A program made the translations under genes and the position numbers. From assembly GCF_034702125.1 (NCBI RefSeq), contig NC_085871.1, forward strand, positions 32,416,248 to 32,480,247: DNA of 64,000 bases, read 5' to 3'. The stretch's first letter is position 1. The number at the start of each line of letters is the position of its first letter. This document shows positions 38,121-50,900 of this stretch, in pieces. Under the pieces are notes generated by a model that searched no databases, was not told the origin of the DNA, and saw only the letters and a program-made list of their open reading frames with translations. This stretch comes from Engraulis encrasicolus. Its lineage: Eukaryota; Chordata; Actinopteri; Clupeiformes; Engraulidae.

Positions 38121-38303
38121 TGTCCTTCCTCACATGGCGGGGGTTGTGGGGGCACTAAAATGTCCTTCCTCACATGGCGGGGGTTGCGGGGGCACTTAAG
38201 TGTCCTTCCTCACATGGCGGGGGTTATGGGGGCACCACAGTTTTGGCGGGGGTTGTGGGGGCACTAAAATGTCCTTCCTCACATGGGGTCGGGTTGTGGG
38301 GCA
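38121..38303. repeat. 40-bp minisatellite, about 4.5 copies
   Basis: The unit starting TGTCCTTCCTCACATGGCGG and ending in a G-rich GGGGGCACTAAAA recurs at 38121, 38161 and 38201, then in shortened form to about 38303. It lies just downstream of the stop codon of the 5.4-kb transposon gene. Confidence 0.9.
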
Positions 38304-39418
38304 GTGGATGGGGGCAGTGAGGGCAGCTAGAGGTAGACTACTCTTCACATTCAAGTGCCTGATAAAATGATTGGGCGTTTGGAGGCATGTACTCTATCAT
38401 GGTCATGAGGTCATGATGTTTCTCCTTCTTGATGGGCAGAGGGTCTTCATAAGCCCGAGCATATGATGTGGCGAATGAGGGAAGTGGAGGTGGGCCATTT
38501 TTCTTTGGCTTCGTGACCAGCCAGGTCTTCCACCCCTCATAGAGGCTGTGGCTCCCCTTTGAATGGACAAACCACGGATCCGAAGCTGAAAAGCAAAACA
38601 AATCCAATTAAAACTTGCTTCCTTCAGACACCCTGACTTAACACTGCTGATAATATACGTTTTATTACAGGCTCTAGGCCCAGTAGAAAGACATACAACA
38701 TGTACAAATACATAAAAGGAAATAGAAAAAAAAACAAAACAACTCTAATGCATAAGCACCAATAGTCATGACAATCTTGAAAGGCAGGCATACAGATGTT
38801 TCCAGATATATGACTGGTATCTAACACAACAATGAACAACTCGAATTTTACCTGTCACTTTCATCCACATCATGGATGTGATCAGGAAGCCAGGTGGACG
38901 CCTCAGGGTTGTGTCAGGTAGCTGCCTGAAGTCCTGGCACTTCATCTCCAGCACGTTGAATGGCTGCTGTTGCCGGGCTCCGAGTACCATTTCATGGACA
39001 TCACTGGGGGTGTAGAGGGTCGTGACCTTTCGCCTCTTCTCCAGGGTGGCAAAGGAGCGGTCACATGGCAGGAAGGAGTGGCCAGAAACCATGAACTTCT
39101 GCTGTACTTCTGTGAAATACTTCCTTGACACAAGCAGGGCCATCAGGTTTAAAATCCGCCAGTTGTTATTCTGGCCACAACATCTGTCGCTGTACAGAAC
39201 TAGCTTTCGCTCCTTCGCATTAACTAGGGGCGTGAAAGAAGTCTGCACCCACTTTAGCAAACAGCTTGCTACCTCTACTGAGCCTCTATGGGCAATGCCC
39301 TCATGCCATAGGCACATTGTAGGGGGCTTGTCGGTGCCCATCTCCTGTATACACAGGTTGTAATTGGCCAACTGTCTTTGGTAGTAGACATTCGAATGTG
39401 TCAGGTTAGGCGTATATA

Positions 39419-39940
39419 CTGCCGTGCAATACTAGAACGCAGTAACTCAAAATGGTCGAAAAAATTTTTATATCGGAAATCGGTTCTAAACTACCTCATT
39501 TGTCTTGTGTCCAAAAATGGTGGTCCAACACCGTCCCGTTTTGGAGAAAACTCATTTTGAAAGTGCAAAAATGACCCAAAAAAGGTTAAACAAAAACGCA
39601 GTAAGTCGGCGAGTTACTGCTGCACGTTCCAATGGGACTGGTTTGGGAGTAGACAGTAATACAAGCTAAGAACGCAGTAACTCCTGCAGTAACTCCATTT
39701 TATGGCAGTAATACCAGCCAAGAACGCAGTAACTCTGTTTTTTGTGGCAAAAAGACACATAAATGTTGTTTTTTCAGGGTTTTTTTGTGTGCATTTAATT
39801 TCTATCCTAAAAAAGCATTACCAGGAAGTGTCACCACCAATTTACCGACAACACAGTTGTCGCGCCATATGGAAAACTTTGAAGCCTTTTTTCTCAGTTT
39901 GCCGTTTTCAGAGTTACTGCGTTCTAAGATTGTAGGGCAG
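39419..39940. mobile_element. 522-bp inverted-repeat element with TATA target duplication
   Basis: The ends CTGCCGTGCAATACTAGAACGC and, inverted, CTGCCCTACAATCTTAGAACGC are inverted repeats, each flanked by TATA (39415-39418 and 39941-39944). The interior repeats AGAACGCAGTAACTC several times. It interrupts the transposon gene inside a coding exon, just after the FDMQGVVY motif. Confidence 0.85.
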
Positions 39941-40422
39941 TATACTACTCCCTGCATGTCAAAACACACAACATGGCAGTCTTCTTTGGCGCTAGCCCAC
40001 TCTACATCAGCCTGCAGCTGGCTATAGGCACTTTCTGCCTTGCGGTGATGGAGTTCGCTCTCAGCTGCTATCTTGGCTTTGTCGCTTGGTGTTGTTGCTG
40101 TTATAAATTTGTTATAGAAGGCATCACACTTAACAAAAGTGTCACTTCTTGGTTGTCCGAATTTTAAATTGAGCTGCTTAAACACATGTCTATATAGCCA
40201 AAATTTTGCCGTTGAATCTGGGTGGCTGACTTTGTAAAGTTGGTACATGCGATTTAGATTTAGGTCGGGATTGAGGTACTCCCTCTCCACATCTCCCTTC
40301 ATTCGTGAATAATGGTTGGGTTGGCGTGGAAAACTGAGGATATGTGTCTTTATTTCCTCCCTCAAAGATGGTTGAATGCTGTGAGGCCTAAACAAACAAA
40401 CAGAAAACACACACACAAAAAA

Positions 40423-40429
<7 letters not shown>

Positions 40430-40479
<50 letters not shown>
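40430..40479. repeat. (CA)n microsatellite
   Basis: Perfect run in an intron of the 5.4-kb transposon gene. Confidence 0.96.
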
Positions 40480-42551
40480 CCCTATTGTTCATTTCCCTGG
40501 CACTTTCCCTTTAATATAAAAACTGAATGAGAACGAGGGGACTTCCACTATTTGTTTATCAACACTGACAGCAGGCTTGGATAACTACCTGTTTTTATGC
40601 TTCCCTCTCATGTCCTCCAAAGGAGACCTAGCCTGACCTGCATCGTCAGCCTGACTGCCCATCTTCTCTTGAATGACCTTTAAATTAATAACAACTATAA
40701 GTGGAGGTACACAAAATATGTAATTAACTTATGTAATGACAAGTCAAACATTTACTAAAAAGTTACACAGATATCACATGGCTATCAACAAAACAAAAAC
40801 AAACAAATATACTTGCCTGAAGGCGACTGTTGGTAAGACTGAATGTCTGCAGGAATGTCTGCTTACAGACCGCAAGCCTTTGTCCTCCTTGTTGTAAGAA
40901 GTACTTGTAAGTGTACTTTTTCTTCACGACCTCGGCATCAGGCCCACGCGGTCGCCTACGAGACACCATGTGCTAGAAAGAAATAAGAATATATTAACCC
41001 CACTGCATGTGTCTCTGTTTATCCCATAGGCCTACCCGCCTATTTGTTGTAATCTTTTTTTTTCTCCAGAAAAACTGACATATCTGCCTTTTCAGGCCAA
41101 TCTTAAACCAGCATGAACCACATGGTTTCACATGTTGGAAATGCACATGCATGTATCATTTTATCTAACTGAATGTATTTTCTTTGACAACCCAGTTCAT
41201 TATGTGTACAAGGCAGAAATTTACACAAAAAAATGCTGAAGCACCATAACCATTTGTTTTCTTTCTGCTTAGGCCTGCATTGGGGAACGTTGTGGGGTTG
41301 AAAACAACAGGCCAATGGTTAAAATATCATTAAATTGCTCCAATACCAATATCTCACATAACCTCGCTCCCCTTTAGACACTTATTACGTGACGTGTAGA
41401 TGCTATACACATTGACAGTAGATGGCTATACTGATATACGACATGCTGATTTCTCTTAACTTGAAGGATGTTTCAACTAGGCTCTGATAACGTTTTATTT
41501 ATTTTTTTGCACCATGTTGACTGCTATCTTGCCACTTCTCAACAAGGCAAACTTAAGACATAGTTTGGCGGTGACGAGTGTTCCTTTTGAGCCGCTTACC
41601 TGCTCCAAACCCGAGAGGAGAATAGCCTGTTGTCTCTCGTAAGGCACGGCATAGAACTCCGTGAAGAGCTGCAGTTTCCTTTGGTCCGTTAGGGATGAAC
41701 ACTGCCTGGGACACGTCTCCTTGCAGACTTTGCCCTAAATAGAATCGATATCACAATGACATTAAAGAAAGACACTTTAATGTTTACACTAATATAATGT
41801 AGATTAGAATAGATATGATCAACGGCTATGGGTTGGCTGCTATTAGCTAAATAGTCGCTAGTTGATGGTGCTAGCTAGCAATGAATCATATTAGTAGCCT
41901 AGAGCAGACGAGTTCTAATCGTAACGCCAGTGGCTAGCCTTTGGTACACAGCTGGCTGCCGTTAGAAACACATTTTTCCAGTTTGTATTTTGTAAGGAGT
42001 AGGTGGTATCCTAAATCCTCATTTTGTAAGTTTCAGCTTCGACCCTCATGATTCACGACTTCTTCCGTAAACAACCCAACTGACGTGTAGCCTCAAACCA
42101 AACACGCCCCCCCCCCTCTGATTGTAACTTTGGGCATGAAACTGAAACATTGTAGATAAACTGTTCTTCCACTCACCTCTTTCGGCGGACTTTTCCCTTG
42201 CTTTTGTTTTCCACTTCTGTTGACATACGGCTGTCCAGCATCCCTTAAAGCCTTTCTGGCTCTGTCCTTCCATGCGTCGGGGTTAATTTTTCTTTTTTTG
42301 CCAATATTCCGCCTGTTTATGTCCGCAGTGGACATAACAATTCCGTGCGCCTCCATTTTCCCAAATGGACATAAACGGTTCTTCCGCGTGAGACTATTCT
42401 AAAGTTTAAATTACATGATATTAGTCTCGCAAATACTGCACCAAACTGCATCGGTACACAGAGTGGCACGTGTACTACTATGTGCCATGGTTAACTAAAA
42501 AAATTTTTTTTGGGACTTGTACGGTTTTTCGTCGCATGGATTCAATTGTTG

Positions 42552-44292
42552 CGTTGCGAGTGAGTATGTTGAATCCTGTCCAACTACAAACATCCTCATT
42601 AGAGAGACGAGCCATTACCCACATGTAGTTTCTGCTTGTTGCATATTGAAGAGGAGGGGTATGATCAGTATCCATGGTATGGATGACAGGAGGATTGGCA
42701 CGTTCTCCTGCATTGTAAATGGGCAGTGTCATGTCTGTTACTTCAATGCTTCTCCTCTTAGTTTTAGGGATACAAGGTAAATGTCTGCTCTCAGCAGAAT
42801 GATCAGCAGATGGATTTCTTTGCAGGGCTATGCCGTTCACTCTGTGTGATGTACCTTTACCACTTGTTGTTTCCTCTAGTCTGTCTATATTGTCCCACGC
42901 CAGTGTGGTGAACTGACCCAGCCTGATGTTTTGAGGTAACGGAATGGCATCTCCACACACTGCTTGCTTCTGCAGACAAAGGGCGGTGTCTATTTCCTCT
43001 AATTGAGTGTAGGAAACACTGTGTCCAAGTCTGTTCAATATCTGTATTAACTCTACATTTCCTGTGAGTGACTTTACAGCAAAGGGCAGTACAATATGTT
43101 TAGTAGGCTTGACTTTGCCATTTGTGACGGCATACACCAGGTCTTGGCCAAAGGAAGCTATAAGCCGTTTCACTCTCTGAGTTACATTAGTAAGCTCAAT
43201 TGCATTGGATGCACCTGTCAAAACTGTTCCCAAAAAATCTGCTAAAGATGAACAAATTGTGTTCATTTCAAGATCTTCCACATGTGGTGGCCATGCTTGA
43301 ACAGTATCATGGGTCTGGATGTCATTCTTGATTTTTAATGCGACTTTTGTTATGGTATCTTCATCTGTGTGTGCCCTTTTATACACTTCCAGCTCATCCT
43401 TCACTTCTTGGTACCACTTCACAAGTTGTTCCATTTTCAAGCACTCAGGGTACACCAAAAGCTTTCCTTTGTTGTTTGGTACAATGTGCAAAGATTCACC
43501 AAATTCAGCTTCAATCTTGCGCCGTAGATTTTTCTTTGTAGAAAGTTGTAATTGTGTTACACCACATTCTCTCATGTGTGTCACTAATGTAGAGGTCAGG
43601 TCTGTGAATGGAATATAAGGATTCTCAACCACCTTTTCCCTAATATATGAAAAAACCTTTTGCAGTGCGACTTTTTCGGCAGATTTATAAGGAGATTCTG
43701 TTTGTTCCGAGTTATTTTCATCTTTCTCTATGTCTGAATCTTCCTTTGTATATGCTCTGTAGCAGGATCTGTGATAATGTCCTTCTGCTGCAACTAAGTC
43801 ACGACTGGCAATGGCTAATACTCTTTTGTCACCTTTCCTTTGAGCTGCTCTTCTGATTTTGTCATCAGCTCTCAGTTCAGCACATTTGGTGAGACTTTCT
43901 TTTGTTCTTTGGCCTTTCAAATACTTGTTATTTTTATCACAAAATATACACCGAACTTCATACACTCTTGAAGCAGTTGGAGCTTCTCTTCTAGATCTCC
44001 TTAGGTCCTCTGTGACAGGGGTTTCTGCAGGGTATTTTTTTTCAACAATCCTGTCCAGGTCTTTTTTCATGGTAAATATGCTGCGACATTTTCTATGATA
44101 CAAAATGTCTGGTATTTTACCCTCAGGTAGATATTTGGCAACATGAAGGACGGGATGATGATCTCTTATTTCAGCGGCTCTCACTAGTGTGTTCCATGAC
44201 TCTATAGTCATGGGTGCCACAAGGTTTGAGTCATCATCAGAGCAATGTATTAAACAACCCCCTTGAGTACCACTTGTACTTCCTTCCGCCAT
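42552..44292 (-). pseudogene. Academ-like transposase gene, first block (zinc-binding N-terminus and start of transposase core)
   Basis: An open frame of about 580 codons starting at ATG 44292. Visible Cys/His motifs are CLIHC (residues 13-17), LYHRKC (64-69), CIFC (115-118) and YHRSCYRAYT (173-182), suggesting a compound zinc-binding region for DNA recognition. Further on, LAWDNIDRLEETTSGKG near residue 467 carries an aspartate that may be the first catalytic acid of a DDE-type transposase (inference). The last family-like residues are WTGFNILTRN. The final 24 codons of the raw frame (to 42478) come from the end of the inserted 5.4-kb element and do not belong to the protein. This block has no internal stop or frameshift. 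It is listed as pseudogene because the gene as a whole is interrupted. Confidence 0.8.
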
Positions 44293-44375
44293 CGTTCTCT
44301 ATTCTTGGATGCACAACAATCTGAAATCAACAGAAATGTATATCATAAATGATAAGCTAAAAGGGGCCTTTCCTA

Positions 44376-44512
<137 letters not shown>

Positions 44513-45155
44513 TGTGTGCGTGTGTGTATGTGCATGTGTGAGAGGAGGAAGATACAGATAGACAGACTATGGCTTGAGTGTAAGCTTACTGTACATCATT
44601 GTTCTCGCACTCTACATTCCAGGTTTAAAAAAATCAGTTAGCCTAATAACTGCACTCAACATTCCAAATTCTAAATTCAGTTACCAACTGAAACTGCTTT
44701 CTCACACATAGACTAACAGACTATATTATATTATTGGATAATACTACGATTTTAATGTTGTTCTTTAACAGCAGTTTATAGCAGACACACTTATTGGTAG
44801 TGATTTAGGCCAAGCTTGGGGCAGCTTAGGTTATCTATTCTTCCTCAAAAACAGTCACAAGTCATTGGTTATGTGCTTATTAATTCTCATACATCTTAGT
44901 CATAAAACGAATCAAATCAATCAAGACTCACCTCATTTCCAAGCTGTACAATAAAATATTATGGTGTTCCCCGCTTTTGGTACAAAAGCCATTGTTGTGC
45001 TGGAGCCTAACGGATCCTGCTTCCACTCACTGTCACAGCAAACACCAATACACTCCTAACATTCTGAAGTTGACAGTTTTTTGTTTGTACTGTAGAATGT
45101 TCAAGAAATAAATCTAGATGTACTGTCTCCCAAGTTTCTCCATTAATTAGTTCTG

Positions 45156-45654
45156 TATTTTCCATTACATTGAAATACATTGATTTTCAATGGACGATTA
45201 TAACTTATTAATGAATTAGGTCTAAAATAACAGTTTTAAGTGTATTCATCTATCAAACCATTATATTTTCTGAAGGCCCATACTCTCTAGATGTGATATA
45301 GCAACATTTGGGATTTGATCCACCCTGTTTCAGTCTTCTACCTCACTGTAATCCTTTGTAATATGGGTGAAAATGGGTTCGTCTGGTACATTTTGGCCTG
45401 TGTAAGGTATGGAAAACAAAATAATTCATCTAAAAAGCATATGATAAAAAAATACATTAGGGCATATTCCATCATCCCACACAGTTTGAGACACCTATAT
45501 CTACACATAGGCTTGTATTGTGAACGGTACTGGGTATAGGTATAAAAGCCTGTAAAAATACATGAAAGCTACCACATCCAGAAGGCTATCATACCAAATC
45601 ACATCCCTCAGACATAGAGGATTACAAAAATCATTGATAGACTTTGCCACCTCA
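45156..45654 (-). repeat. Right terminal inverted repeat of the 15.4-kb element
   Basis: This 499-base segment mirrors 30275-30802. Its outer edge, read on the minus strand, is CCTGAGGTGGCAAAGTCTAT. Differences between the two copies are few, mostly single bases and one ~30-base gap. Confidence 0.9.
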
Positions 45655-45659
45655 GGTGA

Positions 45660-47682
<2,023 letters not shown>

Positions 47683-47687
47683 CCTAT

Positions 47688-47881
47688 TGTTGATTGATGC
47701 TCGTTGAGGGCCTAGAGACTGAGTGCTCTCAATTAACAACTGTGATTGAGGCCAGGTCATGTGACCTCTATTTAAGCCTCACCTGACAATAATAAAGAAT
47801 CTCTGCTCATTTCACCCCAAACCTGTGTTGGTGCCAGTCCTTTTGTCTTGTCTCCAGTTGAGTTCAGTTCAGTTCTTAACA
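47688..47881 (+). repeat. 5' LTR of the copia element
   Basis: 194 bases beginning TGTTGATTGATGC and ending TTCTTAACA. A TATA-like TATTTAAG lies at 47769-47776 and an AATAAA at 47791-47796, so promoter and polyadenylation signals are packed within 30 bases. Near the end GTTCA is repeated in tandem. All but one base position matches the 3' LTR. Confidence 0.97.
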
Positions 47882-47895
47882 GGTTATGGGCCCAG
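47882..47895 (+). other. Primer-binding site, complementary to the initiator tRNA-Met anticodon region
   Basis: GGTTATGGGCCCAG directly follows the 5' LTR. It is complementary to CTGGGCCCATAACC, the anticodon stem-loop region of eukaryotic initiator tRNA-Met containing the CAU anticodon. Drosophila copia uses the same type of site, primed by a cleaved 5' half of that tRNA and not its 3' end. Confidence 0.85.
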
Positions 47896-47953
47896 AATGC
47901 GCTGCCCTGCGCTTAAGTTTATGACAGTTTGAATTTGTCTTAGCATTGGCAAA

Positions 47954-50900
47954 ATGAGTGAAAGAACAAATTCTCGTTGGTCTCGGTTGGTGTTCGACGG
48001 AGATGAGAAGAACTATGAACTGTGGGAGACAAAGTTTTTGGGCCATCTTCATATACAGAAGTTGAAGAACACAATTCTGCAAGGGCCTGCTGCTGGTGCG
48101 GAAGCAGCTGCACTGGCTGAAGATGCTGCAAAGAATGCAGAGGCATATGCTGAACTGATCCAGTTTCTCGATGACAAAAGTTTGTCCCTGGTCATGCGAG
48201 AGGCAGCAGATGATGGACGTGGAGCACTTAAAATCCTGAGAGACTATTATGCTGGCACGGGTAAGCCCCGTATCGTGAGTCTGTACACAGAACTTACCTC
48301 CCTGCAAAAGTTGAGCACTGAGAGTGTGACTGATTATGTCATACGTGCAGAGACCTCAATCACTGCACTGAGGAGTGCTGGAGAGGCGTTAAGTGATGGA
48401 CTATTAGTTGCCATGGTTCTGAAGGGGCTGCCTGAATCTTTCAAGCCCTTCTCCATTTTTGTGACCCAAAGTGATGAGACTCTCAGTTTTGCTGATTTCA
48501 AGACAAAGTTGCGCAGCTATGAGAACACAGAGGGGATGCGCACAGCTGCACCTGACGACAACGTGATGGGGGCCCGGTCACATCCAAAGAAGTCCAGTGG
48601 TCCAGTGGGCGCAAGGGTGCAGACCACGGAGAGCGGTGACATTGAATGCTACCGTTGCGGCCAGAGGGGGCACATAGCAAGACGGTGTCGTGTTCCACAG
48701 CGGTACAGCCCGGGGAAGAGTACCACATGGCGAGGAGGACGGCGACAGCAGCGGCAGGACAATGCGCGAGGGGTGAGCGAGGAGACGGACAACATCTTCG
48801 CTTTCATGCTGGAGAGCAGTGATCGTCGGACAGGGAGTGGTGTCACCAGAAAGGGGTTAATGGTGGACACCGGTGCAACATCACACATCATCACCGACCT
48901 GGCCAGGTTCAAGAGCTTCGACGAAAGGTTCCAGGCCGAGACGCACTGTGTGGAGCTGGCTGACGGCACACGGTGTAAGGGGGTCGCAGAGCGCAGAGGA
49001 GAAGCTGAAGTGTGTCTGGTGGACAGCAAAGGAAGGCACATCAGCGCTACATTGAAGCAGGCGCTGTACATTCCTTCCTATCCCCAGGACATTTTCTCTG
49101 TGAGAGCTGCAACTTCCAGTGGGGCCACGGTGATCTTCAAGGAGGGTGAAGATGTTCTGCAGTACAAAGACGGTACACGTTTTCTCATTCATGAACATAA
49201 CAGGTTGTTCTATTTGCCTACTGTGCCTGTGAAGAATGACTGTGATGATCAATGTATGAGTTGCCATGACCTTAAGACGTGGCATGAGATTTTGGGACAC
49301 TGCAACTTTAATGATGTCCAGAAATTACAGAGTGTGGTTGATGGTATGACAATCAAGGGTGAGACACCCAAGTCTATGCAATGTGAAGTGTGTGTTCAGG
49401 GTAAATTCACTCAGAGCAGGAACAGGAAGCCTGATGTGAGAGCCAAGTCAGCTTTGGAGTTGGTACATACTGACTTAGCCGGTCCCATTGATCCAGTGTC
49501 TAAAGATGGGTATAGGTACACACTTTCCTTTACTGATGATTATTCCAGTGCTGTGTTCGTGTACTTCCTGAAAAATAAAAGTGATACAGTGGATGCAACC
49601 CAAAGGTTTCTAGCTGATATAGCCCCATACGGGAAGGTTGCCTGCATCAGATCTGATAATGGTATGGAGTTTACTGGACAGGGTTACCAAACACTTCTTT
49701 GGCAAAACCGAATTAGACATGAAACATCAGCACCATACTCACCACACCAAAATGGCACTGCTGAGCGCAACTGGAGAACGCTGTTTGACATGGCTAGATG
49801 CATGCTCTTGGAAAGCCAGTTACCGAAGGAGTTATGGCCATATGCAGTTCAGACAGCAGCAGTAATTAGAAATAGATGTTTCAACAACCGCACCAAACAA
49901 ACACCTTACTTCATGCTGACAGGAAGGAGACCAAATGTATCCAGAATGCAGAAATTTGGTACTGTGTGTTATGCATATAGGCAGGACAGGAAGAAGCTAG
50001 ACTCAAGGTCTGACAAAGGCATCTTTGTGGGCTATGATAAGAACAGCCCAGCCTATATGGTCTACAATCCTGACAACAGAAGAGTGACAAAACATAGACT
50101 GGTGAGGTTTATGTCCAGTGTTGATGGAGAGATGACTGATGACATGACTGATGACGATGATGTTGGTGTGCAGTACAGCACAACCAGATCTGACCCAGAC
50201 AACCCAAAGTTGCTTGACATCCCAGACAGTAGCCAGACAAGTCCACCGCCACCTGTGATGAAAGCAGAACCACATTCTGCAGACACCTTAAGTGAAGAGA
50301 GGAGGTATCCTGTTAGAGAGAGAAGGAGGCCAGATTTTTATGGTGAGCGGAGTGATCATGCACAGATCAGCATTGATTATTGCTACAGGATGGTGTGTAA
50401 TGTACCCCAGACATTCAGAGAAGCTGTGACTTCATCCAATTCAAAAGAGTGGGTTGATGCAATGGATGAGGAGATGAAATCATTGAAGGATAACAACACA
50501 TTTACTCTAACCACTTTACCTGAGGGAAAGAGGGCAGTGGGGGGTAGATGGGTGTATGCTATCAAAACCAATGCTGATGGATCTGACAAGTACAAGGCCC
50601 GGTATGTTGCCAAAGGGTACAGTCAAGAGATGGGTGTAGATTATGGAGAAACCTTTTCTCCTACTGCTAACCTTACAAGTGTGAGAGTGTTGATGCAGAA
50701 AGCTGCTCAAGAAGATTTGATACTCCATCAGATGGATGTTAAAACTGCCTACCTACATGCACCGATTGATTATGAAATTTACATGGAACAGCCAGAAGGC
50801 TATGACGTAAAAACTCAGACAAATGAGAAAGTGGTGTGTAAATTGGAGAAATCATTGTATGGGTTAAAGCAATCAGGACGAAACTGGAACAGAATGTTGC

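Larger units (their letters stand above)
38338..42356 (-). pseudogene. Seven-exon gene of the 5.4-kb transposon; transposase-like, family unnamed
   Basis: Exons on the minus strand: 42356-42177, 41734-41600, 40972-40817, 40677-40589, 40387-39941, 39418-38852 and 38585-38338. All junctions have AG acceptors and GT donors, except a GC donor after 40817. Phases agree throughout, giving about 600 residues from MEAHG to ALECEE. Exon 2 has a CKETCPRQC motif and exon 3 a YFLQQGGQRLAVCK segment. Exon 5 ends with VVCFDMQGVVY. Exon 6 has LCLWHEGIAHRGS-like, VLYSDRCCGQNNN and GHSFLPCDRSFATLEKRRK segments. The aspartates in CFDMQ, YSDRC and CDRSF resemble the spaced acids of an RNase H-fold transposase, which is inference. 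The only break seen is a 522-bp element between exons 5 and 6; without it and one TATA copy the frame is continuous. Confidence 0.8.
37142..42551 (-). mobile_element. 5.4-kb DNA transposon of unrecognised superfamily, inserted in the Academ-like gene
   Basis: Terminal inverted repeats of 39 bases, about 33 matching, begin CAACAATTGA at each edge (37142-37180 and 42513-42551). The element splits the Academ-like protein between TRN and QDSIGY. One gene with seven exons fills the right four-fifths on the minus strand. The left ~1 kb is non-coding and holds a C-rich run and a 40-bp minisatellite. A target duplication is not evident; the two flanks join in frame without removing any base, so its size cannot be stated. 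Confidence 0.75.

Noticed and set aside
42478..42551. The last 24 codons of the 604-codon frame as the C-terminus of a protein
   Set aside because: They lie within the terminal inverted repeat of the inserted 5.4-kb element; family-like sequence stops at 42552.
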